Assembly: GCA_963709085.1 (NCBI GenBank)
Contig: CAVPVB010000014.1
Span: 62,001 to 126,000, forward strand
Length of the DNA stretch: 64,000 bases
Reading direction: 5' to 3'
Source: Rhodovastum sp963709085
GTDB taxonomy: Bacteria; Pseudomonadota; Alphaproteobacteria; Acetobacterales; Acetobacteraceae
Within the stretch, counting starts at the first letter, position 1, and each line of letters begins with the position of its first letter. Shown in pieces: positions 35,430-43,163 of this stretch. The position numbers were made by a program, and so were the translations under genes. The notes below the pieces were generated by a model, which did not search any database, was not told where the DNA came from, and was given only the letters and a program-made list of their open reading frames with translations.

Positions 35430-35519
35430 CGCTCGACCCGTGACTTTCTCAACACCCTCGCCAGTATCGCCGCCAAGTGGGCTGGCTTCCGCTCCTTGGG
35501 TGACCTCCTGGGCCGATAA
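35430..35519 (+). pseudogene. Serine-resolvase fragment
   Basis: Thirty codons read RSTRDFLNTLASIAAKWAGF then RSLGDLLGR before a stop, matching the middle of the resolvase at 36.9-37.3 kb (RSTRDLLNTLASIAAKGAGF). A related upstream piece, QLRAAVARLDQLDADHVLGA in an interrupted frame, lies near 34870-34940. Both are scattered remains of a second resolvase gene. Apart from these and the small ORF at 35131, the region 34700-35660 contains no supportable gene. Confidence 0.7.
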
Positions 35520-35677
35520 GCACACGGTCGAGCCGCCTGTTACCCGGCGCGGCAGATGCACGCTACAGGCGGTGGGAACAAAAGAGAACGGAACCCCAAA
35601 TAGCGGCTTGATTCCGGTATGCGATCTATCCACATACCGCGCGCGCCGGATCGCGGCGCGACGCGATGGAGTGGTTC

Positions 35678-35884
35678 ATGGCCAAAGACCAGCTATTTGT
35701 GGAACGTCGACCGCAGGGTGATTATGCGGTCCGGAAGCCGAATTCGGAGCGGGCAAGCGCTGTGCTGGCCACCCAGGCGGAGGCGATCGCGCGCGCTAAG
35801 GAACTGAATCCTGGCAAGACGCCGCTCGTGGAGCGCGTTCGCACAACCGAGCACGGCAAGCCCGACAAGTGGCGCACGCCGTAA
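35678..35884 (+). CDS. DUF2188-family small protein
   Basis: A protein of 68 residues from the ATG at 35678: MAKDQLFVERRPQGDYAVRK, then SAVLATQAEAIARAKELNPG and LVERVRTTEHGKPDKW. This alternation (a strand with a DYAV motif, an alanine-rich helix, then VERVR) is the DUF2188 fold, a family of unknown function common in alphaproteobacteria. The frame is open four codons further upstream. It is followed 26 bases later by another small conserved gene, so the two may be co-transcribed. Confidence 0.65.
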   Translation: MAKDQLFVERRPQGDYAVRKPNSERASAVLATQAEAIARAKELNPGKTPLVERVRTTEHGKPDKWRTP

Positions 35885-35910
35885 CATCAATCCGATCAAG
35901 GGACGATCCG

Positions 35911-36045
35911 ATGACAACGTCGAAGCGGGTGGGCAGCAAGGCCGGAAAGCTGCTCAGCACATCAAAATCGAAAGCCGTTAAATCGGTCGCAGCCTCGGCT
36001 TTGCGACAGGAGCGGAAAACGAAGCCGAAATCGAAGAAGAAGTAA
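35911..36045 (+). CDS. Small basic lysine/serine-rich protein (44 residues)
   Basis: A short gene starting MTTSKRVGSKAGKLLSTSKS and ending TKPKSKKK. It is highly basic with a central alanine-serine helix (KAVKSVAASALRQERK). GGGACG lies nine bases before the ATG. I recognise it as one of the tiny lysine-rich proteins frequently found in alphaproteobacterial genomes without known function; nucleic-acid binding is plausible from charge alone. Confidence 0.6.
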   Translation: MTTSKRVGSKAGKLLSTSKSKAVKSVAASALRQERKTKPKSKKK

Positions 36046-36180
36046 CTTCCCCCCAGCAGAGCGGGATGGCGACGGGCTCTTCCGTGCGCCGCGATATGTG
36101 ATAATGCCTAATTGTCACATAGAACAAGTATTCTGGACGGGCAGAGCCGCCGCTCCAGCCGGCCCTTGAGAAATCCGCAT

Positions 36181-36198
36181 AAGTATGATAAAGTATGA
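36181..36198 (+). promoter_or_regulatory. Direct repeats AAGTATGA upstream of parDE, candidate operator
   Basis: AAGTATGA occurs at 36181-36188 and 36191-36198, exactly one helical turn apart, 27 bp before the antitoxin start. TTGAGA at 36167-36172 could be the -35 box. Short direct repeats over the promoter are typical binding sites for RHH antitoxins. Confidence 0.5.
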
Positions 36199-36224
36199 CG
36201 ATAAACTCAAGAGGGGGACAGCGC

Positions 36225-36512
36225 ATGGCCGAGATTGAACGGCTGACGATCACCTTGCCGTCCGACATGGCCGCCGTCGTGAAGGGCGCGGTCGAAGGCG
36301 GCGATTACGCATCGAGCAGCGAGGTCGTGCGCGAGGCGCTGCGCGACTGGAAGATGAAGCGCGCCCTGCAACTGGAACAGCTCGCTTCCCTGAAAGCCGA
36401 CATCGACAAGGGACTGACTGACCTGGCCGAAGGCCGGGTGAAGGACTTCGACGCCGCCCGCATCATCGAACGAGGGAGAAAGCTATTAGCCAGCCGCTTG
36501 CCCTCCGCCTAA
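36225..36512 (+). CDS. parD: ParD-type (RHH) antitoxin
   Basis: A protein of 95 residues. The N-terminus MAEIERLTITLPSDMAAVVK and YASSSEVVREALRDWKMKRA is the ParD/CopG ribbon-helix-helix, with the conserved 'SSSEVVREALR' helix. The C-terminal part (LKADIDKGLTDLAEGRVKDF) binds the toxin. The ATG at 36225 is preceded by AGAGGGGG; the frame is open 10 codons further up but without a ribosome site. The toxin frame overlaps its last 28 bases. Confidence 0.88.
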   Translation: MAEIERLTITLPSDMAAVVKGAVEGGDYASSSEVVREALRDWKMKRALQLEQLASLKADIDKGLTDLAEGRVKDFDAARIIERGRKLLASRLPSA

Positions 36513-36805
36513 CCGATGCCGCCGAGTCTGACCTCGCCGAAATCTGGTTCACTATCGCCTCCGATGCCTCCGCCGATGTTGCGTCGCGTGTCGTTGCGGC
36601 GATCAAGGATGCCTGCGAGCCGTTGCGGCTCTTTCCGCTGGGCGGTCCCCAGCGTGAGCAGTTCGCACCAGGCCTGCGCGTGACCTTCCACAATCCTTAC
36701 GCCATCTATTACATGCCGCTTCCGGATGCCGTGGTGGTTATCCGGGTGCTGCATGGGGCACAGGATGTCGCGGCGCTTGCCGAGCGCGGAGGGTTCGACG
36801 CATGA
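36485..36805 (+). CDS. parE: ParE-type toxin with an apparent ATT start
   Basis: A protein of about 106 residues: SQPLALRLTDAAESDLAEIW, CEPLRLFPLGGPQREQFAPG, LRVTFHNPYAIYYMPLPDAV and VIRVLHGAQDVAALAERGGF. This is the RelE/ParE fold with the LRxxxxxxYAIYY strand pattern. ParE poisons DNA gyrase. No ATG, GTG or TTG lies upstream in this frame within the overlap. The codon aligned with the usual family start is ATT (36485-36487), preceded by GGGAGA. Either ATT is used, which is rare, or the start was mutated, disarming the toxin. An internal ATG (36713) would be too late. Confidence 0.75.
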   Translation: MSQPLALRLTDAAESDLAEIWFTIASDASADVASRVVAAIKDACEPLRLFPLGGPQREQFAPGLRVTFHNPYAIYYMPLPDAVVVIRVLHGAQDVAALAERGGFDA

Positions 36806-36821
36806 GCGCAGCATGAAGACG

Positions 36822-37321
36822 GGCCGGCCGCCGAAGATGACCCCGCACCAGATCAAGGAGGCGCTGCGACGCCGCGACGCGGGGGAGCCAGGACCGACCG
36901 CAGCCAGCTCCGCTGCGCGCTCGATCAACTCGACCCTGGCGACGTGCTCATGGTGACGCGACTTGACCGCCTGGCCCGCTCGACCCGCGACCTGTTGAAC
37001 ACCCTCGCCAGCATCGCCGCCAAGGGAGCCGGGTTCCGATCCCTCGGCGACACATGGGCCGACACCACGACCGCGCATGGCCGCCTGATGTTGACCGTGC
37101 TCGGCGGGCTGGCTGAGTTCGAGCGGGAGCTGATCCGCGCCCGCACAGGCGAGGGCCGCAAGCGCGCCATCGCCAAAGGCGTGAAGATGGGTCGCCCGCC
37201 GAAGATGACACCGCACCAGGTCAAGGAGGCGCTATGCCGCCGCGATGCCGGAGAGCCTATACGGGAGATCGCGCGGAGCTATAATGTCTCGCACGGCACG
37301 ATTTCGAGGTTGGCGGCATGA
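36822..37321 (+). pseudogene. Serine resolvase lacking its N-terminus, preceded by a duplicated tail
   Basis: From 36893 the frame reads DRSQLRCALDQLDPGDVLMV, TRLDRLARSTRDLLNTLASI, GGLAEFERELIRARTGEGRK and the helix-turn-helix IREIARSYNVSHGTISRLAA. The catalytic serine segment (YxRVS) is missing, so it cannot recombine DNA. Just before, at 36822-36890, a second copy of the tail sequence appears (GRPPKMTPHQIKEALRRRDA against GRPPKMTPHQVKEALCRRDA later). Two resolvase copies evidently recombined and lost the sequence between. Confidence 0.8.
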
Positions 37322-37452
37322 TCAAAGTCGAATTCGACGCCAACGACCTTCAGGCTCGCGTGTTTCCTCTCCTGTTTCCAGCTTCGCCCAAGGCCGCAAA
37401 TGATATTGAAGAGTTGAGCGCTCGTGACCATTCCCAGACGAGAAAGGAATAA
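37318..37452 (+). CDS. Small ORF bridging the resolvase remnant and the MBL gene
   Basis: Forty-four codons, MIKVEFDANDLQARVFPLLF onward, overlapping the resolvase stop as ATGA and ending four bases before the ATG of the next gene. The 5' half is GC-rich like the backbone, the 3' half shifts toward the AT-rich island, so it may be a junction product. No family is recognised. Confidence 0.3.
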   Translation: MIKVEFDANDLQARVFPLLFPASPKAANDIEELSARDHSQTRKE

Positions 37453-37456
37453 GCAT

Positions 37457-38410
37457 ATGCCCGCTTTAGAGATACCTACGCGCTTCAGGGCATATCAGCT
37501 GGGCCAAGCCGGGTCGTCGTTTTCCTACAGCACAAGCAAGGAGTTCACACTTATTGAGGCACGGCTAACGGACGTTAGTCGTCCATGCGTTCAGGAAGAA
37601 TTAGAATGGAGCGGCCTAGAAGTAATCGATTGCCTTCACATCACCAGCTGGGACGCAGATCACTGCGCACTCAGAGATTTAGAAGAAATACTCGAATTAT
37701 ATCGACCAAAAAAAATCGAGTTTCCCGGATATTCGCCTAAAACAGATTGTGGCAAAAATTGCAAGAAAGCAATTTCAAGATATAAGTCCGCGAAGGCAAA
37801 TGCGAATCGCACGGTTGAGTGCATTAGCATCGACCCAACCTACATAAGCGGCCTTAACTCTGCCGAAGAGCTGGGATACAGAAATGTATTTTACGGCCCG
37901 AAGATAATAGCCGAAAATTCGAACGACAATTCTGTTGTCAAAGTCTTCCGAGCGGGATGCTTCAATGTGGCCAGTTTAGGAGACGTGGAGGATGCGAACG
38001 TAGGTTCGCGCCTACGAAGATGCGGAATTTTTAAAAGAGAAATAGACGTTCTAATCTTAGCCCATCACGGCGCAAATTGCCCGACAAATTCAAAAAGTTT
38101 TTTTGAAAAGGTGAGACCAAGAGTTGCAATTTGTAGTAGTAACTATGATAATCAATTTGAACATCCTAGGCAGGAAGTGCGGAATGCACTCTACGAGCTT
38201 GACATACCGGTCTACACTACAAAGACTGGTGACGTGATTGTCGAGTCATTGTCGCCTCACAAAGACAAGTTCCGAGTGCATAATTTGATTTCTGATTCAA
38301 CAAAAATATCGTCATGCAGGGATTTTCTTATTAAGAAAAGCCCGCTGCTTTCAATGAACTTAGACACTATCAGGAACATTTACAGGCCTAAGCCGTCCTA
38401 CGGCAGATAA
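37457..38410 (+). CDS. Metallo-beta-lactamase-fold hydrolase, ComEC-like (first of a pair)
   Basis: A protein of 317 residues in visibly AT-rich DNA. The MBL metal box is altered: where HxHxDH is expected, residues 64-69 read SWDADH (HITSWDADHC). Later boxes are recognisable: ASLGDVED, then VLILAHHGANCPTN and NQFEHPRQEV. The order matches the soluble domain of ComEC/Rec2 proteins, which are nucleases or hydrolases, but there are no membrane segments. The ATG at 37457 is preceded by AAGGAA. It faces a patatin gene convergently, and a related MBL gene lies beyond that. A role in a defence or nucleotide-processing module is inference. Confidence 0.65.
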   Translation: MPALEIPTRFRAYQLGQAGSSFSYSTSKEFTLIEARLTDVSRPCVQEELEWSGLEVIDCLHITSWDADHCALRDLEEILELYRPKKIEFPGYSPKTDCGKNCKKAISRYKSAKANANRTVECISIDPTYISGLNSAEELGYRNVFYGPKIIAENSNDNSVVKVFRAGCFNVASLGDVEDANVGSRLRRCGIFKREIDVLILAHHGANCPTNSKSFFEKVRPRVAICSSNYDNQFEHPRQEVRNALYELDIPVYTTKTGDVIVESLSPHKDKFRVHNLISDSTKISSCRDFLIKKSPLLSMNLDTIRNIYRPKPSYGR

Positions 38411-38490
38411 AACGCAAAATGAACTCGACTGCTAAGGATCGTATATTGTCGCGCCCAGCTCGATTTCGAGGCTCGCAGCCTGTCGTCAGT

Positions 38491-39681
38491 TCATGGCCGT
38501 GGTAGGAGTTCCGGCGCGTGCTGTTGGATCACTGCCAAGGTAAGTTGCTCACCCCTCTTAGAGAGGTTCTCGATCCATTGCTCTGACATGGCACTGAAGT
38601 CGGTTGGATAATTCGCGACGGTCTCCCGTGTTACCAAATCCGCGGGAGCATGAGCGAGGCCATCGTCATTCTGATCAAGATATGGCATGGCAAAAGAGCG
38701 GATTGAGCCGGCCTTGCGCAGATCGAAGAGCCGCTGAGCGGTCGCGTTCTGTGCGCGGCTATGGACGGCTGCGAAGGCGGCTTTCAAACGTGAGAGCATG
38801 AACATGCTCGGAGGAATCAAACGAAGCCCGTAACCGGCGCGGCAGGCAATGATCACGTTAACGGCTTCGACCGAAAGACTAATGCTTGGATCGCGGTCAG
38901 GCCAAAGTGGTGCCAATCCGAGGTTGTCGTATACGCCCCCATCCGTAAGCGTTACTCGTTCGGAAACCAGCGATCCGTCTTTTCTTTGGAATCTAAAAAT
39001 CTCATCCAGTGCAGGCAGCAGTAACGGGAACGCTGCCGAAGCTGTGACTGCCTGAGCTAGGCGGATTCGTGCAGGATCAACCTTGCCAATCCGCCATGAG
39101 CCTACGCCCCCCCGTCCGAAATAAAACGCTGATCCGGTTCTGAGTTCAGTAGCGATCGCTACCAACCTCGGCCCCGTGTCGCTAAGATCACCGAGGGTCT
39201 TGCCCTGGAACAGTAGAGAATCAAGGGTGCGCAGGAGAATTGTGCTTCGGCTAGCAAAGCGCCTCGGTGCCGAGTTATCGTCTGCATGCTTCAGCGGTAT
39301 TTTTCTATCGGCGTCGAGGACGCACGAAACAAGGCTGATTACCCATCTTATCGGTAGCAACCAGGCGTAGCTTAGCACGAGCAGCACGACGCATGCGAAC
39401 GCCTTAGGGCCTTCGGAAGTGGTCAGGGCAACACGCAATGCAGGCCGGACGAGACCAGTCTTCAGAAGTTCGCGGACCTTTTTCTCGAAATCTGCAAATG
39501 AGCCTTCGTGAATGGCATACATGGCACCAATCACGCTGCCGCCTGACACTGTCGCCATCACTCGGGCACGATCTAAAATCCCCAGGCGGTCAAGTGTGCG
39601 CAGGCAGCCAAGATGAAAAGCAATAGCACGTGAGCCGCCGCCTGACAGTGCGATGCCGATCTTCAAGTCGTCGGTGCGCAT
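38491..39681 (-). CDS. Patatin-like phospholipase with internal membrane segment
   Basis: A protein of 396 residues. The oxyanion loop is GGGSRA at residues 14-19, the nucleophile elbow is ATVSGGSVIG with Ser49 (an SGGS variant of GxSxG), and the catalytic Asp is in TLTDGGVYDNLG. A hydrophobic block at about residues 94-125 (AFACVVLLVLSYAWLLPIRW) is probably membrane-associated. Patatins hydrolyse acyl chains of phospholipids; in anti-phage systems such as CBASS they act as membrane-degrading effectors. It starts four bases after the stop of the MBL gene upstream, so the two are one operon. GC content is intermediate between island and backbone. Confidence 0.82.
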   Translation of the reverse strand: MRTDDLKIGIALSGGGSRAIAFHLGCLRTLDRLGILDRARVMATVSGGSVIGAMYAIHEGSFADFEKKVRELLKTGLVRPALRVALTTSEGPKAFACVVLLVLSYAWLLPIRWVISLVSCVLDADRKIPLKHADDNSAPRRFASRSTILLRTLDSLLFQGKTLGDLSDTGPRLVAIATELRTGSAFYFGRGGVGSWRIGKVDPARIRLAQAVTASAAFPLLLPALDEIFRFQRKDGSLVSERVTLTDGGVYDNLGLAPLWPDRDPSISLSVEAVNVIIACRAGYGLRLIPPSMFMLSRLKAAFAAVHSRAQNATAQRLFDLRKAGSIRSFAMPYLDQNDDGLAHAPADLVTRETVANYPTDFSAMSEQWIENLSKRGEQLTLAVIQQHAPELLPRP

Positions 39682-39685
39682 TGTC

Positions 39686-40510
39686 TTACACAGGAGCGTT
39701 GTATATGTGTGACGTAACGCCTGACGACGTAATCTCTGTTATTATAGAAATCCCGTTTTGGTGATTAGTGCGATAGACGTTGGCGCCAAGAGAGCCCAAA
39801 ATCCGAGTAGCTTCAACATGTGGGTGGCCATATTGGTTGTTGACGCCAGCGCTAATTAGAACCGTGTGCGGTTTGATGAGCTTTAATGCGTCAGCAGTGA
39901 TACCATTTCTTGAGCCATGGTGGGGAGCATCGAGAACATCACTCTTGATGGCATCGCCAAATATGTTGGCGATGCTTTTCCAACGCTCGCTTTCGGTATC
40001 GCCAGTCACTAAATACGTGCCACCACTACTGCGTTCCGTTATTTTGCAAACAATTGAGCAATTGTTTGAGGAATTCATATCGGCAGCGTGAGGAGAGAAA
40101 ATTTCGAATGTAAAATCTTTCGAAATACCACTGTAAAGGCGCTCTATATTCTTAGACAAAATAATCGAATATTTATTAAACGAGTTATTGCTGTTGAATT
40201 GATCAATTGCGGCAAATCCGGCGTCTGCGGAGGCCGTCTTTTTAAAATATTTTGGATACATTATCCAGTTCGGGCGGTATTTATTTAGCGCTATCTTGAC
40301 CCCAATTTCGTTGAAATGGTCGCTATCATAGCCTGTGATCATCAAACCAATAAAGTTTTTCCCTTTCAGGATGTCAGTAAGCGCCGATTTTACGTTGATG
40401 ATCGGGGGGTCTGCCGAAAGCGGAACGGAGGTATCGACGATGATGGCTTCGGTAGGGCCGGTGACGACGACGAACTGACCTTGGCCAACGTTCAAAGTGT
40501 ATATCTTCAA
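39686..40510 (-). CDS. Metallo-beta-lactamase-fold hydrolase, ComEC-like (second of a pair)
   Basis: A protein of 274 residues, AT-rich. It opens MKIYTLNVGQGQFVVVTGPT and AIIVDTS, the typical ComEC-like start. The metal box is ITGYDSDHFNEIG: residues 60-65 GYDSDH replace HxHxDH, the same deviation as in the partner at 37457-38410. Further boxes are YLVTGDTESE, VLDAPHHGSRNGI and QYGHPHVEA. Conserved acidic and His residues outside the first box suggest some metal binding remains. It precedes and is coupled to the patatin gene. It may process a small molecule or nucleic acid that regulates or activates the lipase; this is inference. Confidence 0.72.
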   Translation of the reverse strand: MKIYTLNVGQGQFVVVTGPTEAIIVDTSVPLSADPPIINVKSALTDILKGKNFIGLMITGYDSDHFNEIGVKIALNKYRPNWIMYPKYFKKTASADAGFAAIDQFNSNNSFNKYSIILSKNIERLYSGISKDFTFEIFSPHAADMNSSNNCSIVCKITERSSGGTYLVTGDTESERWKSIANIFGDAIKSDVLDAPHHGSRNGITADALKLIKPHTVLISAGVNNQYGHPHVEATRILGSLGANVYRTNHQNGISIITEITSSGVTSHIYNAPV

Positions 40511-40966
40511 ATCTGCGGCCTCCTAATGGTGTTGCATTTTTAGCCACAGGCCCACCGCCTCACAGCAGCGGCCCCATTCCGTGACGGTCATCGCCTTTCC
40601 AAGGCTGCGCCTCAATCAAGGGTCTATCACTGATCATTCCCTGGTTCAAATGTCTCCGAGAGCACGGGCGGCCTTGGCTTCCGGTATGGTAACCCCGGCG
40701 GCTGTTGCCGCTCGGACTCACCCGCCCCCATTTTCCCCCGTCGTTCCGTTTCCCCTTGCGTCCCGTTTTGCACGTGATAATCCGGTTTGGACTAAACCTC
40801 ACGGAAATATTTGAGTAGTTCGGACAAAGGGAGCAAGTCGGAGGAATACGGTCTGGAACGGCCGCGCTATTACCCGCCTAACCACTGACATTTCGGCCAA
40901 CAGCCCTGATTGCGGGACCATGGAGCGGCGCCCTGTCGCGCGCTTCACCCCGTAAAGGAGCTGCCA
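40511..40966. other. Region between the MBL/patatin island and the IS91 integrase
   Basis: A possible short gene from the GTG at 40581 (TVIAFPRLRLNQGS, QMSPRARAALASGM, RFARDNPVW) ends at 40814 but has no clear ribosome site. The word GCACGTGATAATCCGGTT at 40770-40787 recurs at 50490-50507, again just outside an AT-rich island. The left end of the IS91 element should lie between about 40820 and 40930. Confidence 0.35.
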
Positions 40967-41842
40967 ATGAGCCCACTTCGCCATCTCCTGATCCAGGAAA
41001 TGCAAATTCGGAACCTCGCACCAAACACGCAACGCTCATATGTGGAGCAGATCTCCCGCCTTGCGCGTCACTTTATGAAGTCGCCAGATCTGCTGGGCCC
41101 GGCTGAGATTCGTGCCTATCAGCTGTACCTGACCCAGGAGAAGCAGCTCTCGGCCAGTTCGATATTGGTCGCGGTCGCTGCAATACGCTTTCTCTACAAT
41201 GTCACCCTCAAACGAGGATGGAACCTCGACGAGGTCATTCCCACCTGCCGCAAGCCGCAAAAGCTTCCAGTCGTCCTGAGCCAGGCCGAGGTCAGCCAGT
41301 TCCTCGACGCCGTTGAATGCTTAAACCATCGCGTCATCCTGACCGTCTGCTATGCGGCCGGTTTGCGGATCTCCGAAGCGGTCCGGCTGAGACCCGAGGC
41401 GATCGACAACCAGCGCATGGTCATCCGCGTGGAGGCGGGCAAGGGCGGAAAAGATCGATACGTCATGCTCTCGCCCAGGTTGCTGGACATCCTCCGGGAC
41501 TACTGGAGCAAAGCCCGGCCCAAGGGATGGCTGTTCCCCGGTGATGTGCCCGGACAACCGATCTCGACATCCGCCGTGGAGCATGTCTGCAGAAAGACCC
41601 GCAGCCAAGCCAACATCTCCAAGCCGGTCACACCCCACTCGCTGCGGCATGCCTTTGCCGTTCACCTGCTCGAAGCCGGCACTGACGTTCGCACCATCCA
41701 GTTGCTGCTTGGTCACCGCAGCCTGAGCACCACCGCCCGCTATCTGCGCCTCGCCACCAACAAGGTGTGTGCCACCGCCAGCCCGCTGGATGTCCTGCAA
41801 CCGCAGGGCCATCCGGTTCTCTGTACGATACCATATTCGTGA
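40967..41842 (+). CDS. IS91-associated tyrosine recombinase, 3' end replaced by ISAs1
   Basis: About 291 residues; ATG at 40967 with AAAGGAG upstream. It begins MSPLRHLLIQEMQIRNLAPN, has Arg-I in AAGLRISEAVRLRPEAID, HxxR in TPHSLRHAFAVHLLEAG, and LLGHRSLSTTARYLRLA with the nucleophilic Tyr, so all catalytic residues are present. The last 13 residues (QGHPVLCTIPYS) come from the ISAs1 left end; the homologue in copy 2 ends differently. The tail lies beyond the catalytic core, so activity may persist. Its function within IS91-type elements is not settled. Confidence 0.85.
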   Translation: MSPLRHLLIQEMQIRNLAPNTQRSYVEQISRLARHFMKSPDLLGPAEIRAYQLYLTQEKQLSASSILVAVAAIRFLYNVTLKRGWNLDEVIPTCRKPQKLPVVLSQAEVSQFLDAVECLNHRVILTVCYAAGLRISEAVRLRPEAIDNQRMVIRVEAGKGGKDRYVMLSPRLLDILRDYWSKARPKGWLFPGDVPGQPISTSAVEHVCRKTRSQANISKPVTPHSLRHAFAVHLLEAGTDVRTIQLLLGHRSLSTTARYLRLATNKVCATASPLDVLQPQGHPVLCTIPYS

Positions 41843-43108
41843 TTACTCACACGCCCTTCATGACGCATACGGAGGCAACGTCCTGTAGGTTGAGCCAGAA
41901 GCCGTGCTGGATGTTGTCGATGCCGTTGGCACGCCCGAGGTTGAGAGCAAAGCTCTTCAGGCGCGCGACGATACCTGGGTTGACGCGGATCTTGCTGGCG
42001 TCCTCGCCTAGGGAACCGTCGCGAACGCGGTGGTTGCGGTTCTCTATGCCCCAGTGATCGCGTATGGCCTTGGCATAGTAGGTGACCCGCCGACCAACGC
42101 GGTTGGTGATGTACCACGAGATTTCGACAGTGGTTTCCCAGCGCCACCAGGAGCCGGGCACCCGCGTGCATACGGTGCGGGTGACGCGAAGCGCCACGCG
42201 CGCATATGGCTTCCACCTCTCCAGGCCGAGCCGCGGCCCAGCTTCGAACATCTCCACGCGCCGCGTCTCCTTCCTACCGCGCTCTATCTTGTCGGTAGTT
42301 TCGCAGATCTGAACTGGCGAGTTCGTGACCGCCATCATCTCAACCGCGTCAACCAGTCCCTCCTGGTTGTCCTTGACCTGCACCAGAACATTGCTGCCGA
42401 CGGCGATCGCCGCCTCGAAGGTCTTCACCTGGCAGTGCATCGCGTCGAAGGTGTAGAGCCTGTCCTTGAGGCCAAGCGCCAGGATAAGTTCCTGCGCCGC
42501 AGGTATCTCGTTGGTCTTCTGATCGATTTCGACGTGCGCGAGGATGACACGTCCGACCGTGCCGAACACGCTCAGGATTTGCTTCATCCGCTGATTGGTA
42601 GCCATGTCGGCGCTGCCCTTCATCGTCTTGCCGTCGACGGCCGCTGTCTTTTCGTCAATCCCCTTGCCCGCGAGAGCGTCCGCTTCGAGTGCCGCCGCAT
42701 GGATGCGGAACGCGGATTCAAAGCCCTCCGGGCAGAGGCTGGCGAGCAGGTCGCGTAACTGGCTCTTGCCGATCGGCTTCTTCATGTCGCAGGGAAAGTG
42801 CCTCTTCAGCAGCTTGAAATGCCTGCGGATGAACGCCGCCATGCGCTTATAGCTATGCGCCCCGCACAAGTTAGCCAGAATACAGAAGAGTAAAACCTGC
42901 GGCAAAGGATGCCGCCTTCCCTCGACCCGGCGCGGGTCAGGAACATCCACAAGCACATCCAGGAGCGTGACTGACACGACCGTAATCTCATATTTGGTTG
43001 AAGCCGTGGTACTCCACCACACCCCCGAAATCCAGCGCCTTGCGGCTCCAGGCCGAGAATCACTTCCCCCTGTCAGTTACTGCTGTTTCAGAGAATCGGA
43101 CGGCCCTG
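41804..43108. mobile_element. ISAs1-family insertion sequence, copy D, nested in IS91
   Basis: Inverted ends CAGGGCCATCCGGTTCTCTG and CAGGGCCGTCCGATTCTCTG (18 of 20 identical) with an exact 10-bp duplication CCTGCAACCG at 41794-41803 and 43109-43118. It separates the integrase and transposase of IS91 copy 1. Confidence 0.93.
41847..43022 (-). CDS. ISAs1-family transposase (copy D), intact
   Basis: A protein of 391 residues of a different ISAs1 branch from copies A-C. It has LLDVLVDVPDPRRVEGRRHP at the start, EKTAAVDGKTMKGSADMATN (first Asp), LYTFDAMHCQVKTFEAAIAV (second Asp), NVLVQVKDNQEGL and AIRDHWGIENRNHRVRDGSL (Glu). No interruption. The ATG at 43022 lies 86 bp inside the right terminus. 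Confidence 0.9.
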   Translation of the reverse strand: MWWSTTASTKYEITVVSVTLLDVLVDVPDPRRVEGRRHPLPQVLLFCILANLCGAHSYKRMAAFIRRHFKLLKRHFPCDMKKPIGKSQLRDLLASLCPEGFESAFRIHAAALEADALAGKGIDEKTAAVDGKTMKGSADMATNQRMKQILSVFGTVGRVILAHVEIDQKTNEIPAAQELILALGLKDRLYTFDAMHCQVKTFEAAIAVGSNVLVQVKDNQEGLVDAVEMMAVTNSPVQICETTDKIERGRKETRRVEMFEAGPRLGLERWKPYARVALRVTRTVCTRVPGSWWRWETTVEISWYITNRVGRRVTYYAKAIRDHWGIENRNHRVRDGSLGEDASKIRVNPGIVARLKSFALNLGRANGIDNIQHGFWLNLQDVASVCVMKGV

Positions 43109-43163
43109 CCTGCAACCGGCCTCGCTTGCCATCGCCGTCCCGCTACCTGTCTGAACCGGCGCG

